From JAWLBW01 sp041687475 (GTDB taxonomy: Bacteria; J088; JAWLBW01): a DNA stretch of 8,919 nucleotides. Numbering within the stretch: position 1 is the stretch's first letter; each line of letters opens with the position of its first letter. Below are positions 1 to 5,968 of the stretch, piece after piece. Location of the stretch: positions 1 to 8,919 of the forward strand of contig JAWLBW010000191.1 in assembly GCA_041687475.1 (NCBI GenBank). Direction: 5' to 3'. The notes under the pieces are model-generated. The model made no database searches. It was not told where the DNA came from and worked only from the letters and a program-made list of their open reading frames with translations. A program made the translations under genes and the position numbers.

Positions 1-1480
1 GGGTTTCGGTCACGCCTTCGCGCACCGCAATAACCGCTCGGTCGGTTTCGTTTACCACTTCGCTGATGACGCGACCGATTTCCTTGGTCGCCGCTACCGA
101 GCGTTCGGCCAGCTTGCGCACTTCGTCGGCGACCACGGCGAAGCCACGACCGGCATCGCCGGCGCGGGCGGCTTCAATGGCCGCATTCAGGGCAAGCAGG
201 TTGGTCTGGTCGGCGATGTCTTCGATGACACCGATGATCTTTTCGATTTCGCCGCCGCGCTTTCCGAGCGCCTGAATGACATCGGAGGTACCTTCCATGG
301 TCTCGCCGATCTTGCGCATGCGTTCGACGGTACGAAGTACCGAGTTACCGCTGGTCGCAGCTTCGTCGGCGGCCTTGCCGCTCATCGATTCGGCCCGTTC
401 GACGTTCGATGCCACTTCGTTGATGCTGCCCAGCATTTCTTCGACAGTCGAGCTGGCGATTTCGACGCTCTGGGCAAGCAGGTCGGCATTACGCGAGATC
501 TGTTCGATGCTGGCGCCCATTTCCTCGATTGAGGTCGAGGTATCGGCGACGTTGTTGCTGAGGCGCTCGGTGTTGCCGGCCACGGTAATGATCTGCACCG
601 CAATCTCTTCCATCGAGCTGCTGGTTTCTTCGCTGGCCTGCGCCTGAACCTTCGACCCCTGCAGCACTTCGCGCGCCGAAAGCATGATGCGCTCGGCCTC
701 GCCGGCAACCTTGTCGCTGGTTACATGCACGGCGGCGACCATGTCGGAAAGGCTCTGCGCCATGATGTTGAACTGCCGGCCTACCTCGCCCAACTCGTCG
801 CTGCCCGTGGCTTCGACGCGGGTGCGGAAGTCGCCTTGCGCAATGCGGGCGGCCGCGTCCTGAATCTCGTCAAGTGGGGCCAGGCTTCGTCGGGCCAGCC
901 AGCCGGCAAGGACGCCGAAGAGCACCAGGCTGAAGATCAGCGCCATCGCCGACCGCCTGATGATGGCGCTGATGCGGGCGTCGACGGTTTCGAGGTCGAG
1001 GCCGATGAGGGCGTAGCCGATCGGACGCGCCTTCTGGTCGCCTTCGACCTCGAAAAGCGGATCCGATACCTGGCCGACAACCGGTACCCGAGTAACAAGA
1101 ATACCGTCGACACTCAGGCGGGAAACGTCGGTCGTGCCGGCCAGATCGCCGATGACCTGGTCTTCGGCAAGCTCCTGCTGCTCGCTGTTCAGGTTCATCT
1201 GCTTCGCGATGACCCGACCGTCGGCGTCGGTAAACATGGCGAAGTTGATGTTGTCGCTGACCAGAACGCCGCGAATCAGGTCGGTCAGAATGACCGAATC
1301 TTCAATGGCCAGCCCATAACGCGCATTATAGGCAAGCGCCCGTGAAAGCGCTTCGCCCTTGCTCTCGGCTTCGCTAACGAGCTGGTTTCGCGACAGCAAG
1401 GCGCTGGCGGTCGTAACCACGACTCCCACGGCGACCACGGAAACAACTACGTGCGCGATGATTCTATTTCGGATTTTCAC
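1..1480 (-). CDS. Methyl-accepting chemotaxis protein (C-terminus beyond window)
   Basis: Transmembrane chemoreceptor that relays a periplasmic signal to CheA through CheW. My translation gives 493 codons from a GTG at 1480, open at the left edge. Residues about 7-29 form a first membrane helix, about 30-175 a small periplasmic sensor (Cache- or CHASE8-like layout, uncertain), and about 176-196 a second helix. A HAMP domain follows (about 197-245), then the coiled-coil signalling domain. The conserved hairpin tip is clear at about 420-461, including DQTNLLALNAAIEAARAG and FAVVADEVRKLAERS. Glu pairs at 319/320 and 347/348 fit the methylation-site pattern exactly, and 291/292 fits partly. A TGA lies in frame just upstream, so GTG is the only reasonable start; GAGG sits 5 bases before it. 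It is the fourth gene of the operon, 48 bases after the CheW-domain gene. Whether it carries a CheR/CheB-binding C-terminal pentapeptide cannot be seen. Confidence 0.96.
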   Translation of the reverse strand, partial: MKIRNRIIAHVVVSVVAVGVVVTTASALLSRNQLVSEAESKGEALSRALAYNARYGLAIEDSVILTDLIRGVLVSDNINFAMFTDADGRVIAKQMNLNSEQQELAEDQVIGDLAGTTDVSRLSVDGILVTRVPVVGQVSDPLFEVEGDQKARPIGYALIGLDLETVDARISAIIRRSAMALIFSLVLFGVLAGWLARRSLAPLDEIQDAAARIAQGDFRTRVEATGSDELGEVGRQFNIMAQSLSDMVAAVHVTSDKVAGEAERIMLSAREVLQGSKVQAQASEETSSSMEEIAVQIITVAGNTERLSNNVADTSTSIEEMGASIEQISRNADLLAQSVEIASSTVEEMLGSINEVASNVERAESMSGKAADEAATSGNSVLRTVERMRKIGETMEGTSDVIQALGKRGGEIEKIIGVIEDIADQTNLLALNAAIEAARAGDAGRGFAVVADEVRKLAERSVAATKEIGRVISEVVNETDRAVIAVREGVTET

Positions 1481-1506
1481 GGCAACCTCGTTGCGAGCGA
1501 ACTCAT
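1477..1506 (-). other. Possible 9-codon leader ORF before the chemoreceptor
   Basis: An ATG at 1506 has GGGAG nine bases upstream and encodes MSSLATRLP, then a TGA that overlaps the receptor's GTG as GTGA. It lies wholly in the 48-base gap after the CheW-domain gene, and its ribosome site looks at least as good as the receptor's own. It could deliver ribosomes to the GTG by coupling. A frameshifted true receptor start is less likely, because the receptor protein begins normally with VKIRNRII. Chance is possible at this length. Confidence 0.3.
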
Positions 1507-1528
1507 ATCAAATTTCTCCCGGCAGAAC

Positions 1529-2701
1529 TCAGCGAAAGCCGAGCACCCGGTCTACATCGAGAAGAAAGACCATCTGATCGCGGTAACGCGCGACGCCGGT
1601 AACCAGATTGGCGTCGATGGAAGATACCTCTTCCGGCGGCGGTTCAATATCGGGTATGTCGACCCGCGCGACTTCAATGACTCTGTCGATGAGCACGCCG
1701 AGAATTTTTCCCTGTAAATCGAGAACCATGACGCGGCTTTCCTTGGCCACGTCATGCGCCGGCAGCTTGAGAAGGCGGCGCAAATCATAAACGGCGACGA
1801 TGCGGCCGCGCAGGTTGAACACGCCCCTGACGTGAGCCGCGGCATTGGGCACGCGTGTAACCGCGGGCACGCGAATGATTTCCTGCACCTTGCCGATGTC
1901 GACGGCGTATATTTCAGGCCCGATGGCAAAATGCACGAGGTGCAACTGCTCGTTGGCCTCGTCTTCCTCGAAGAAGTCTTCAAAACCACCGTGCAGTTCG
2001 TCGCCGTCGGTCTCGTTTTCGTCGGGGCCTTCGGCAAGGCGAAGAATATCGTCGGCGAGCCCCGACGACGGCAGCGCCCGCAGATCGAACGACGACGGCG
2101 TACCCTGACTCTCCTTCAGATAGGCATCCCAGGCGTCATCGTCGAAGGGCTCGAAATCGTCTCCAGCTTCGTCGCCGGCCGGCTCGGTGTCGGTCTGCTC
2201 GGCAGTGGTCGCCACAGCCTCCTGGCGTGCCAGCTCGAGCAGAATGTCGTCGGCCAGCCCCGAGGCGGGCAGCTGCACCGTCGAAGATTTCGTCTCCGTG
2301 CGCTTTCGCGCTGCCTGTTCCTGTACCGGTAGATCGGCTTCCGATTCCGGCGCCGTCGGCTCGGGCGGCTGCTCGGCCAGCTGCTCGGCCGGCTCGACTT
2401 CGTCGGCAGCGGTCGTTTCCGATTCGGGTGCAGGGTAATCGGCAACGGCGAGGTCGTCTTCGGAAACGGGCACCTCGGAAACGGGTGCCTCGGTTCGGAC
2501 AACCGCCTGCTCTTGCGATACGGGCTCCGTGGCGCCTTGCGCCGGTGCAGCGGGTGAATCCGACGCCGCCGTCTTCGGTTCGTGAGCCTCGACCAGGGTC
2601 GACGGCTGTTCCTTCGACGTCGCGTTCTCGGACTCGCCGCCCTGCTTGCCGCCCGTCTGCTTCTTGCGGGCTTTTTTTCTTGCGTCGCTCAGGCGTCCCA
2701 T
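1529..2701 (-). CDS. CheW-domain protein with long disordered acidic N-terminus
   Basis: Probable array scaffold of 390 residues, where plain CheW is about 150-170. Residues 1-30 are basic and polar (MGRLSDARKKARKKQ). Residues 31-250 are low-complexity, rich in Glu, Ala, Pro, Asp and Thr, and probably disordered. Residues 252-390 are a complete CheW domain with the typical core VFNLRGRIVAVYDLR (294-308) and a closing FLLDVDRVLGF. Inside the disordered part a short helix-like motif occurs twice, LPASGLADDIL (144-154) and LPSSGLADDIL (210-220). There is no internal Met codon before the CheW domain, so the long N-terminus is part of the gene. Its ATG overlaps the ATPase stop (TAATG) and lacks a strong ribosome site, so translation is probably coupled. 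CheW domains bind CheA and receptors. The extended layout recalls ParP, whose Pro-rich N-terminus binds an ATPase and whose C-terminal CheW-like part binds CheA; that parallel is inference. Confidence 0.9.
   Translation of the reverse strand: MGRLSDARKKARKKQTGGKQGGESENATSKEQPSTLVEAHEPKTAASDSPAAPAQGATEPVSQEQAVVRTEAPVSEVPVSEDDLAVADYPAPESETTAADEVEPAEQLAEQPPEPTAPESEADLPVQEQAARKRTETKSSTVQLPASGLADDILLELARQEAVATTAEQTDTEPAGDEAGDDFEPFDDDAWDAYLKESQGTPSSFDLRALPSSGLADDILRLAEGPDENETDGDELHGGFEDFFEEDEANEQLHLVHFAIGPEIYAVDIGKVQEIIRVPAVTRVPNAAAHVRGVFNLRGRIVAVYDLRRLLKLPAHDVAKESRVMVLDLQGKILGVLIDRVIEVARVDIPDIEPPPEEVSSIDANLVTGVARYRDQMVFLLDVDRVLGFR
2461..2490 (-). repeat. Two tandem 15-bp units in the CheW-domain gene
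   Basis: CGGAAACGGG followed by CACCT, then by TGCCT, forms two adjacent 15-base units that encode the repeated PVSE segment in the disordered region (about residues 73-81). A second pair, two 12-base units of GCTGCTCGGCC plus one base, lies at 2368-2391 and encodes AEQLAEQ. Both keep the reading frame. Confidence 0.8.
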
Positions 2702-3507
2702 TACAGAAACCGCATGCTGTCTGCGACACGGTTGACCAGCGCGCCGTCAAGCGTCGGCTGTTCATCGGCCAGGCCCTCGAGAAGGCACTGGGTCGCAAGG
2801 TTGTTGATACGGCGGGGAACGCCGCCCGTACGCGCATGAACCGCCTCGGAGGCGCCGTTGACGAAAATCGGCCGCTCGGCGCCCGCCGTACGCAACCGGT
2901 GCTCGATGTACCGGGCGGTATCTTCGGCCGTCAGCGCGCCCAGGTGAAATTCGGCACCGATTCGCTGGGTCAGGGGCCGATAGGGCGCCTTGCGCAGGCG
3001 CTTCTCGAGTTCGGGCTGCCCGATGAGCACGATGGCGACCAGGTTTTCGTCGTCGAGCTGAAAATTGGTCAGCAGACGGATTTCGTCGAATACGTCCTTG
3101 CCGGGAATGAGCTGCGACTCGTCGACGAGCACGACCGGCGTTTTCGCTTCGTCATGAAAGCGCAGAAACGCCTCCTGCAGCCGATCGACCACATCGCGCT
3201 TCGAACGCCCAGGCTCGTCGATACCCAGCTCGAGGGCAAGCGCACGCAGAAAGGCGGTGGCCCGCAGATTCGGGTTGAGTATGTTGGCGAGTACGTAGCG
3301 TTCGTCGTCGAGTCGATCCATGAGGGCGCGCGAAAGCATGGTCTTGCCCGTGCCCACCTCGCCGGTCAGGACGGCAATTTCCTTTTCCTCGACGGCGTAT
3401 TCAAGGCGATCGAGCGCCTCTTCGTGGTCTTCGGAAAGAAACAGAAAACGGGGATCGGGCGTCTTGGAAAACGCTTTCTCGCGAAGCTGATAGAACGATT
3501 CGTACAT
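2701..3507 (-). CDS. ExeA/GspA-family AAA ATPase
   Basis: P-loop ATPase of 268 residues. It opens with the family signature MYESFYQLREKAFSKTPDPR and a following FLFLSEDHEEAL. Walker A is GEVGTGKT (49-56), Walker B VVLVDE (125-130), then IGQPEL (162-167), a conserved QR (181-182) and a sensor-2-like GGVPRRINNLA (228-238). Relatives include ExeA/GspA of type II secretion, MshM of MSHA pili and TniB of Tn7-like transposons. This one is only the AAA core: no membrane helix and no peptidoglycan-binding domain, so it should be cytosolic. It starts 3 bases after cheA, with GGAG eight bases before its ATG, and its stop overlaps the start of the CheW-domain gene. The position points to a job in the chemosensory complex, such as ATP-driven placement or assembly, or in coupling to a pilus. 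No pilus, secretion or transposition gene is visible. The family call is firm; the role is inferred. Confidence 0.9.
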   Translation of the reverse strand: MYESFYQLREKAFSKTPDPRFLFLSEDHEEALDRLEYAVEEKEIAVLTGEVGTGKTMLSRALMDRLDDERYVLANILNPNLRATAFLRALALELGIDEPGRSKRDVVDRLQEAFLRFHDEAKTPVVLVDESQLIPGKDVFDEIRLLTNFQLDDENLVAIVLIGQPELEKRLRKAPYRPLTQRIGAEFHLGALTAEDTARYIEHRLRTAGAERPIFVNGASEAVHARTGGVPRRINNLATQCLLEGLADEQPTLDGALVNRVADSMRFL

Positions 3508-3510
3508 CGA

Positions 3511-5208
3511 CTATACTCCGACGACTTCGGCGCCGCCCAGCAGCTGAGCGACGTCGACAATGAGAACCACCCGACCGTCGCCCAGTACGCTGGCCCCGGC
3601 AATATGCCGGGTCGCGCCGACGACGTCGTCAAGGCCCTTGATGACGATTTCAAGCTGACCGAGCAACCGGTCGACCACCAGCCCCACACGCCGCTCGCCC
3701 CGTCCGAGCACCACCACGTACGGGTTCACCGTGTCGTCGGCCGGAAGGCCGAACATCGCCCGCAGGTCGAGAAGGGGCATGACCCTGTCGCGCAGGCGAA
3801 TCACGCGACGGTGGTTCACTTCGTGCACCAGCGCCCGGTCGAGCCTGATGCTCTCGAGCACATGGGTAATGGGAACGGCGTACACCTCGTCTTCGACCTG
3901 CACGAGCAGCGCCGAAATGATGGCCAGCGTCAACGGCAGCTTGATGGTGAACTTCGTGCCCATGCCCGCGATGGTGTCGATCTCGATGAGACCGCCCAGC
4001 GAGCTTATGACTTCGCGCACGACATCCATACCCACGCCGCGCCCGCTGATTTCGGTCACTTCGCTGGCGGTACTGAAGCCCTTGGCGAAGATGAGCTCGT
4101 AAATCTCGTGATCGGTCAGCTTGCGATCGGCTTCGACAAGTCCGTTCGCCCGTGCCTTGGCAAGTATGGTCTTGGCATCGAGGCCGCGACCATCGTCTTC
4201 GACGGTAATGACGATGTTGTTCGATTCCTGCGAGGCAGAAATCGTGAGATTGCCGGTCTCGGGCTTCCCCTCGCGCAGACGCTGTTCCGGCGGCTCGATG
4301 CCGTGTCCCACGGCATTACGCACCAGATGCAGCAACGGCTCGCCGATCTTGTCGATGACCGTCTTGTCGAGTTCCGTCTCGACGCCCCGCAAATGCAGGC
4401 TGACCTGCTTGCCGCTCTGTCGGGCGATGTCTCGCACCAGGCGGGGAAAAGGATGCAGGACATGGCGCATGGGCAGCAGGCGCGCCTCCATGATGGCTTC
4501 CTGCAGCTCGGTAATCGTCTTGCCCATGAGCTGCGAGACGTCGCCCAGTTCCCGCGCCGCGGCCGTGTCGGCAAAACGCGCCACCAGATCGGTCTGCAGC
4601 TGCGACAGCGCCGTGCGGTACATGACCAGCTCGCCCACCAGGTTCAGCAGCTTGTCGAGACGCTTGAAGTCGATTTTGATGGTCTGCGATTCGCCCGCGA
4701 CCCCGAGATCATCCATGCCCGTCGCGGTGGCGACATGTTTCGGCGCTCTTTCTTCGATGAAACTCGGCAGACCGGTCTCGAGTTCGCCCCCGGCCGCAAG
4801 GTGCAGCAGTTCATCGAGCTGCGCGAAGGTTTCGACCTCGCTGCGCTCGACCGCCAGTTGCTCGACCGCCGCTCGCAACAGGCGCCCGATCTGGAACAGG
4901 GCATCGACCCCTTGCCGGGTAACCTGCGCTTCGCCGCCGGTCAGGCGCTTGAGCAAGGTCTCGAGCTCGTGCACGGCCTGTTGAATGTGGGCAAAGCCCA
5001 TCATGCCCGCGTTGCCCTTCAGCGTATGCAGGGGGCCGAACACCGGATCAAGCAGGCTTCGCTCGGGCGCACCCGCATCGACCGTGCCCTCGAGACGCAG
5101 CAATACCTCGTCGAGTCGCGCAAGATGATCTCGTGCGTCTTCTACGAAGTCGTCGATAAGTTCGCTGATGTCAAATAAATCGTCGCTCATGGAAGGCGTG
5201 CCGGGCAC
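3511..5208 (-). CDS. cheA: Chemotaxis histidine kinase CheA, lacking a P2 domain
   Basis: Autophosphorylating kinase that passes phosphate to CheY/CheB-type regulators. Domain order in 565 residues: HPt at about 14-95 with phospho-acceptor His61 in HTLKGNAGMMGF; a linker of about 80 residues; dimerisation helices from about 176 (IDFKRLDKLLNLVGELVMYR); an ATPase domain with N box HLVRNAVGHGIE (294-305), G1 DDGRGLD (338-344), F box around Phe378 and G2 GRGVGMDVV (389-397); and a CheW-like regulatory domain to the end. Typical CheA has 650 or more residues. The missing part is P2, the regulator-docking domain, and no receiver domain is fused. His294, Asn298 and His302 of the N box are present, but Gly301 replaces the usual Asp. 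The GTG at 5208 is chosen because GAAGG lies seven bases upstream. The ATG at 5190 (MSDDLFD) gives a typical N-terminus but has no ribosome site. First gene of the operon. Confidence 0.96.
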   Translation of the reverse strand: MPGTPSMSDDLFDISELIDDFVEDARDHLARLDEVLLRLEGTVDAGAPERSLLDPVFGPLHTLKGNAGMMGFAHIQQAVHELETLLKRLTGGEAQVTRQGVDALFQIGRLLRAAVEQLAVERSEVETFAQLDELLHLAAGGELETGLPSFIEERAPKHVATATGMDDLGVAGESQTIKIDFKRLDKLLNLVGELVMYRTALSQLQTDLVARFADTAAARELGDVSQLMGKTITELQEAIMEARLLPMRHVLHPFPRLVRDIARQSGKQVSLHLRGVETELDKTVIDKIGEPLLHLVRNAVGHGIEPPEQRLREGKPETGNLTISASQESNNIVITVEDDGRGLDAKTILAKARANGLVEADRKLTDHEIYELIFAKGFSTASEVTEISGRGVGMDVVREVISSLGGLIEIDTIAGMGTKFTIKLPLTLAIISALLVQVEDEVYAVPITHVLESIRLDRALVHEVNHRRVIRLRDRVMPLLDLRAMFGLPADDTVNPYVVVLGRGERRVGLVVDRLLGQLEIVIKGLDDVVGATRHIAGASVLGDGRVVLIVDVAQLLGGAEVVGV

Positions 5209-5218
5209 AGTTCGGCCT

Positions 5219-5234
5219 TCGGGCGAATGCCCGA
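5219..5234 (-). promoter_or_regulatory. cheA: Hairpin overlapping the cheA ribosome binding site
   Basis: On the minus strand TCGGGC, loop ATTC, GCCCGA form a perfect 6-bp stem. Its last two bases are also the first two of the GAAGG ribosome site (5216-5220) for the GTG at 5208. Folding would partly hide that site and could limit translation initiation of the whole coupled operon. Confidence 0.4.
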
Positions 5235-5250
5235 TAGAAGAGCCCCGTAT

Positions 5251-5279
5251 AACGTAGCACAGCCGGGGTACCGGCGCAA
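5251..5279 (-). promoter_or_regulatory. Weak candidate promoter for the chemosensory operon
   Basis: Reading the minus strand, TTGCGC (5274-5279), 17 bases, then TACGTT (5251-5256) with TG one base before it (extended -10). Both hexamers match the sigma-70 consensus at only three of six positions. An alternative TATACG -10 overlaps it. The rest of 5209-5391 holds GC-rich inverted repeats, such as GTCGCC-G-GGCGAC at 5311-5323 and CGTGT-G-ACACG at 5282-5292, and no gene that I recognise. Confidence 0.28.
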
Positions 5280-5391
5280 AACGTGTGACACGGCAAAGTC
5301 ACGACCGGCAGTCGCCGGGCGACAGACCGCCAGTCGGGGCTGCGAGCCACCCGGCAACGTTCCGAGCGCGCACGCGGCAGGGTTTCGGCGC

Positions 5392-5424
5392 AAAAAAGAG
5401 CCCCCGGCACGTGACCGGAGGCTC
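5392..5424 (-). terminator. Intrinsic terminator of the PqqD-peptide unit
   Basis: Minus strand: GAGCCTCCGG, short loop, CCGGGGGCTC, then six T. The stem has one mismatch and is followed at once by the T-run, a classical Rho-independent terminator 31 bases after the peptide gene's stop. It separates this unit from the chemosensory operon downstream. Confidence 0.88.
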
Positions 5425-5455
5425 GGATTCCCTTCCCACTCTGACGGTTGCGCTG

Positions 5456-5587
5456 TCAGCCGGAGAAAACGGCGTGGCCGCGCTTGGGCTCAATGGGCTG
5501 CTCGAACGGGCAGCACCTCGTCAGGAGCGTGACGTCGCGCACCGGACGATAACGCTCACACGTCGGGCGAATATAGTTTCGGTTCAT
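5456..5587 (-). CDS. Candidate RiPP precursor peptide, 43 residues
   Basis: Small gene read directly from the sequence. Its ATG overlaps the PqqD-like gene's TGA (ATGA), GGAG lies five bases upstream, the third codon positions are GC-rich like the neighbours, and the terminator follows 31 bases after the stop. The N-terminal half is MNRNYIRPTCERYRPVRDVT, then LLTR and CCPFEQPIEPKRGHAVFSG. Tyr5, Pro8 and Thr20 fall at the spacing of the lasso leader motif YxxPxL...T, with Cys10 at the Leu position and no Gly at position 14. If Thr23 is instead the penultimate leader residue, the core would begin Cys25-Cys26 and Glu33 would be core residue 9, a spacing used in lasso rings (Cys1-Asp9 in siamycin-type peptides). 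It has no signal peptide or membrane helix. Modification and product are unknown, and no cyclase is nearby. A small metal-binding or structural peptide is the main alternative. Confidence 0.7.
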   Translation of the reverse strand: MNRNYIRPTCERYRPVRDVTLLTRCCPFEQPIEPKRGHAVFSG

Positions 5588-5862
5588 GCCTGCTCCTCTA
5601 CCAGAATCTGTTCTGCCACCATTCCCTGGAACATTTCGACGATATCGTTTTCGAGTTCCGACGGGTCGACTTCAAAGGATGCCGGAGCCAGTGCATGGGC
5701 CAACTCGCCTGCGGTGGCTCCCTCTTGCTCCATCAGCGCCCGCCAGATGGCGGTTCCGGACTCATTCAGCGTGTAGTAGAACTTCGAATCCAGGTGCAAC
5801 AGCACGCTGGTGCCATCTTCGAGATCGGTAAACAGTACGGACGGATGAATACGGTAGCCCAT
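5584..5862 (-). CDS. PqqD-like RRE protein (B1-type leader binder)
   Basis: Protein of 92 residues in the PqqD family, which binds leader peptides of ribosomally made, modified peptides (RRE fold). Family features: MGYRIHPSVLFTDLEDGTSV, LHLDSKFYYTLNESGTAIWR (the usual 'd..t...y.LN.tg..iw' core), then a helical half ending VDPSELENDIVEMFQGMVAE. The ATG at 5862 is chosen because GGGGAGG ends five bases before it and the 92-residue product has the usual PqqD length. GTG 5931 and ATG 5895 would add a tail unlike the family and start upstream of, or nearly at, the predicted transcription start. It overlaps the 43-codon peptide gene by ATGA and is divergent from the B2-type protease, so the three genes look like one system. 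No PQQ gene or radical SAM enzyme is in the window, which argues against true PqqD. Confidence 0.9.
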   Translation of the reverse strand: MGYRIHPSVLFTDLEDGTSVLLHLDSKFYYTLNESGTAIWRALMEQEGATAGELAHALAPASFEVDPSELENDIVEMFQGMVAEQILVEEQA

Positions 5863-5893
5863 GCCTTCCTCCCCAAGTGCTTTCCTTTCTTCC

Positions 5894-5921
5894 ATTCTGG
5901 CACCTATGCCCGACTTGTCAA
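5894..5921 (-). promoter_or_regulatory. Promoter for the PqqD-peptide unit
   Basis: Minus strand: perfect -35 TTGACA (5916-5921), 16 bases, then CAGAAT (5894-5899; four of six matches to TATAAT). Transcription would start near 5887, giving a leader of about 25 bases that holds the strong GGGGAGG site for the ATG at 5862. Confidence 0.6.
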
Positions 5922-5933
5922 TATCTTGCACAA

Positions 5934-5962
5934 TTGACCCCCGGCGAATCCTTGTGCATAGT
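5934..5962 (+). promoter_or_regulatory. Promoter for the B2-type protease gene
   Basis: TTGACC (5934-5939; five of six), 17 bases, then CATAGT (5957-5962; four of six). The predicted transcription start is about 5968-5970, at the ATG itself (5969), and no good ribosome site precedes that ATG. The mRNA may be leaderless. The two opposite -35 boxes are only 12 bases apart, so one regulator could control both directions. Confidence 0.55.
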
Positions 5963-5968
5963 AGAGTT

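Noticed and set aside
2227..5178. A 983-codon open frame on the plus strand, antisense to cheA, the ATPase gene and the CheW-domain gene.
   Set aside because: The minus-strand proteins are clear family members in this span. GC-rich codon use often leaves the opposite strand free of stops. The antisense product is Arg/Gln/His-rich with no recognisable domain.
5282..5302. A CRP/FNR-like operator (TGTGA ... TCACG).
   Set aside because: The half-sites are 10 bases apart instead of 6, so it does not fit the standard site. It is kept only as a generic palindrome.
5209..5391. A riboswitch or small RNA upstream of cheA.
   Set aside because: It is GC-rich with several stems, but I could match no known riboswitch core, and no T-run terminator precedes cheA on that strand.
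5863..5931. Longer start of the PqqD-like gene (GTG 5931 or ATG 5895).
   Set aside because: The ATG at 5862 has a near-ideal ribosome site and family-typical length. The longer starts lie upstream of the predicted transcription start and add unrelated residues.
5861..5968. Upstream start of the B2-type protease gene.
   Set aside because: The added 36 residues are unlike the family and would be encoded ahead of the candidate promoter, inside the divergent control region.
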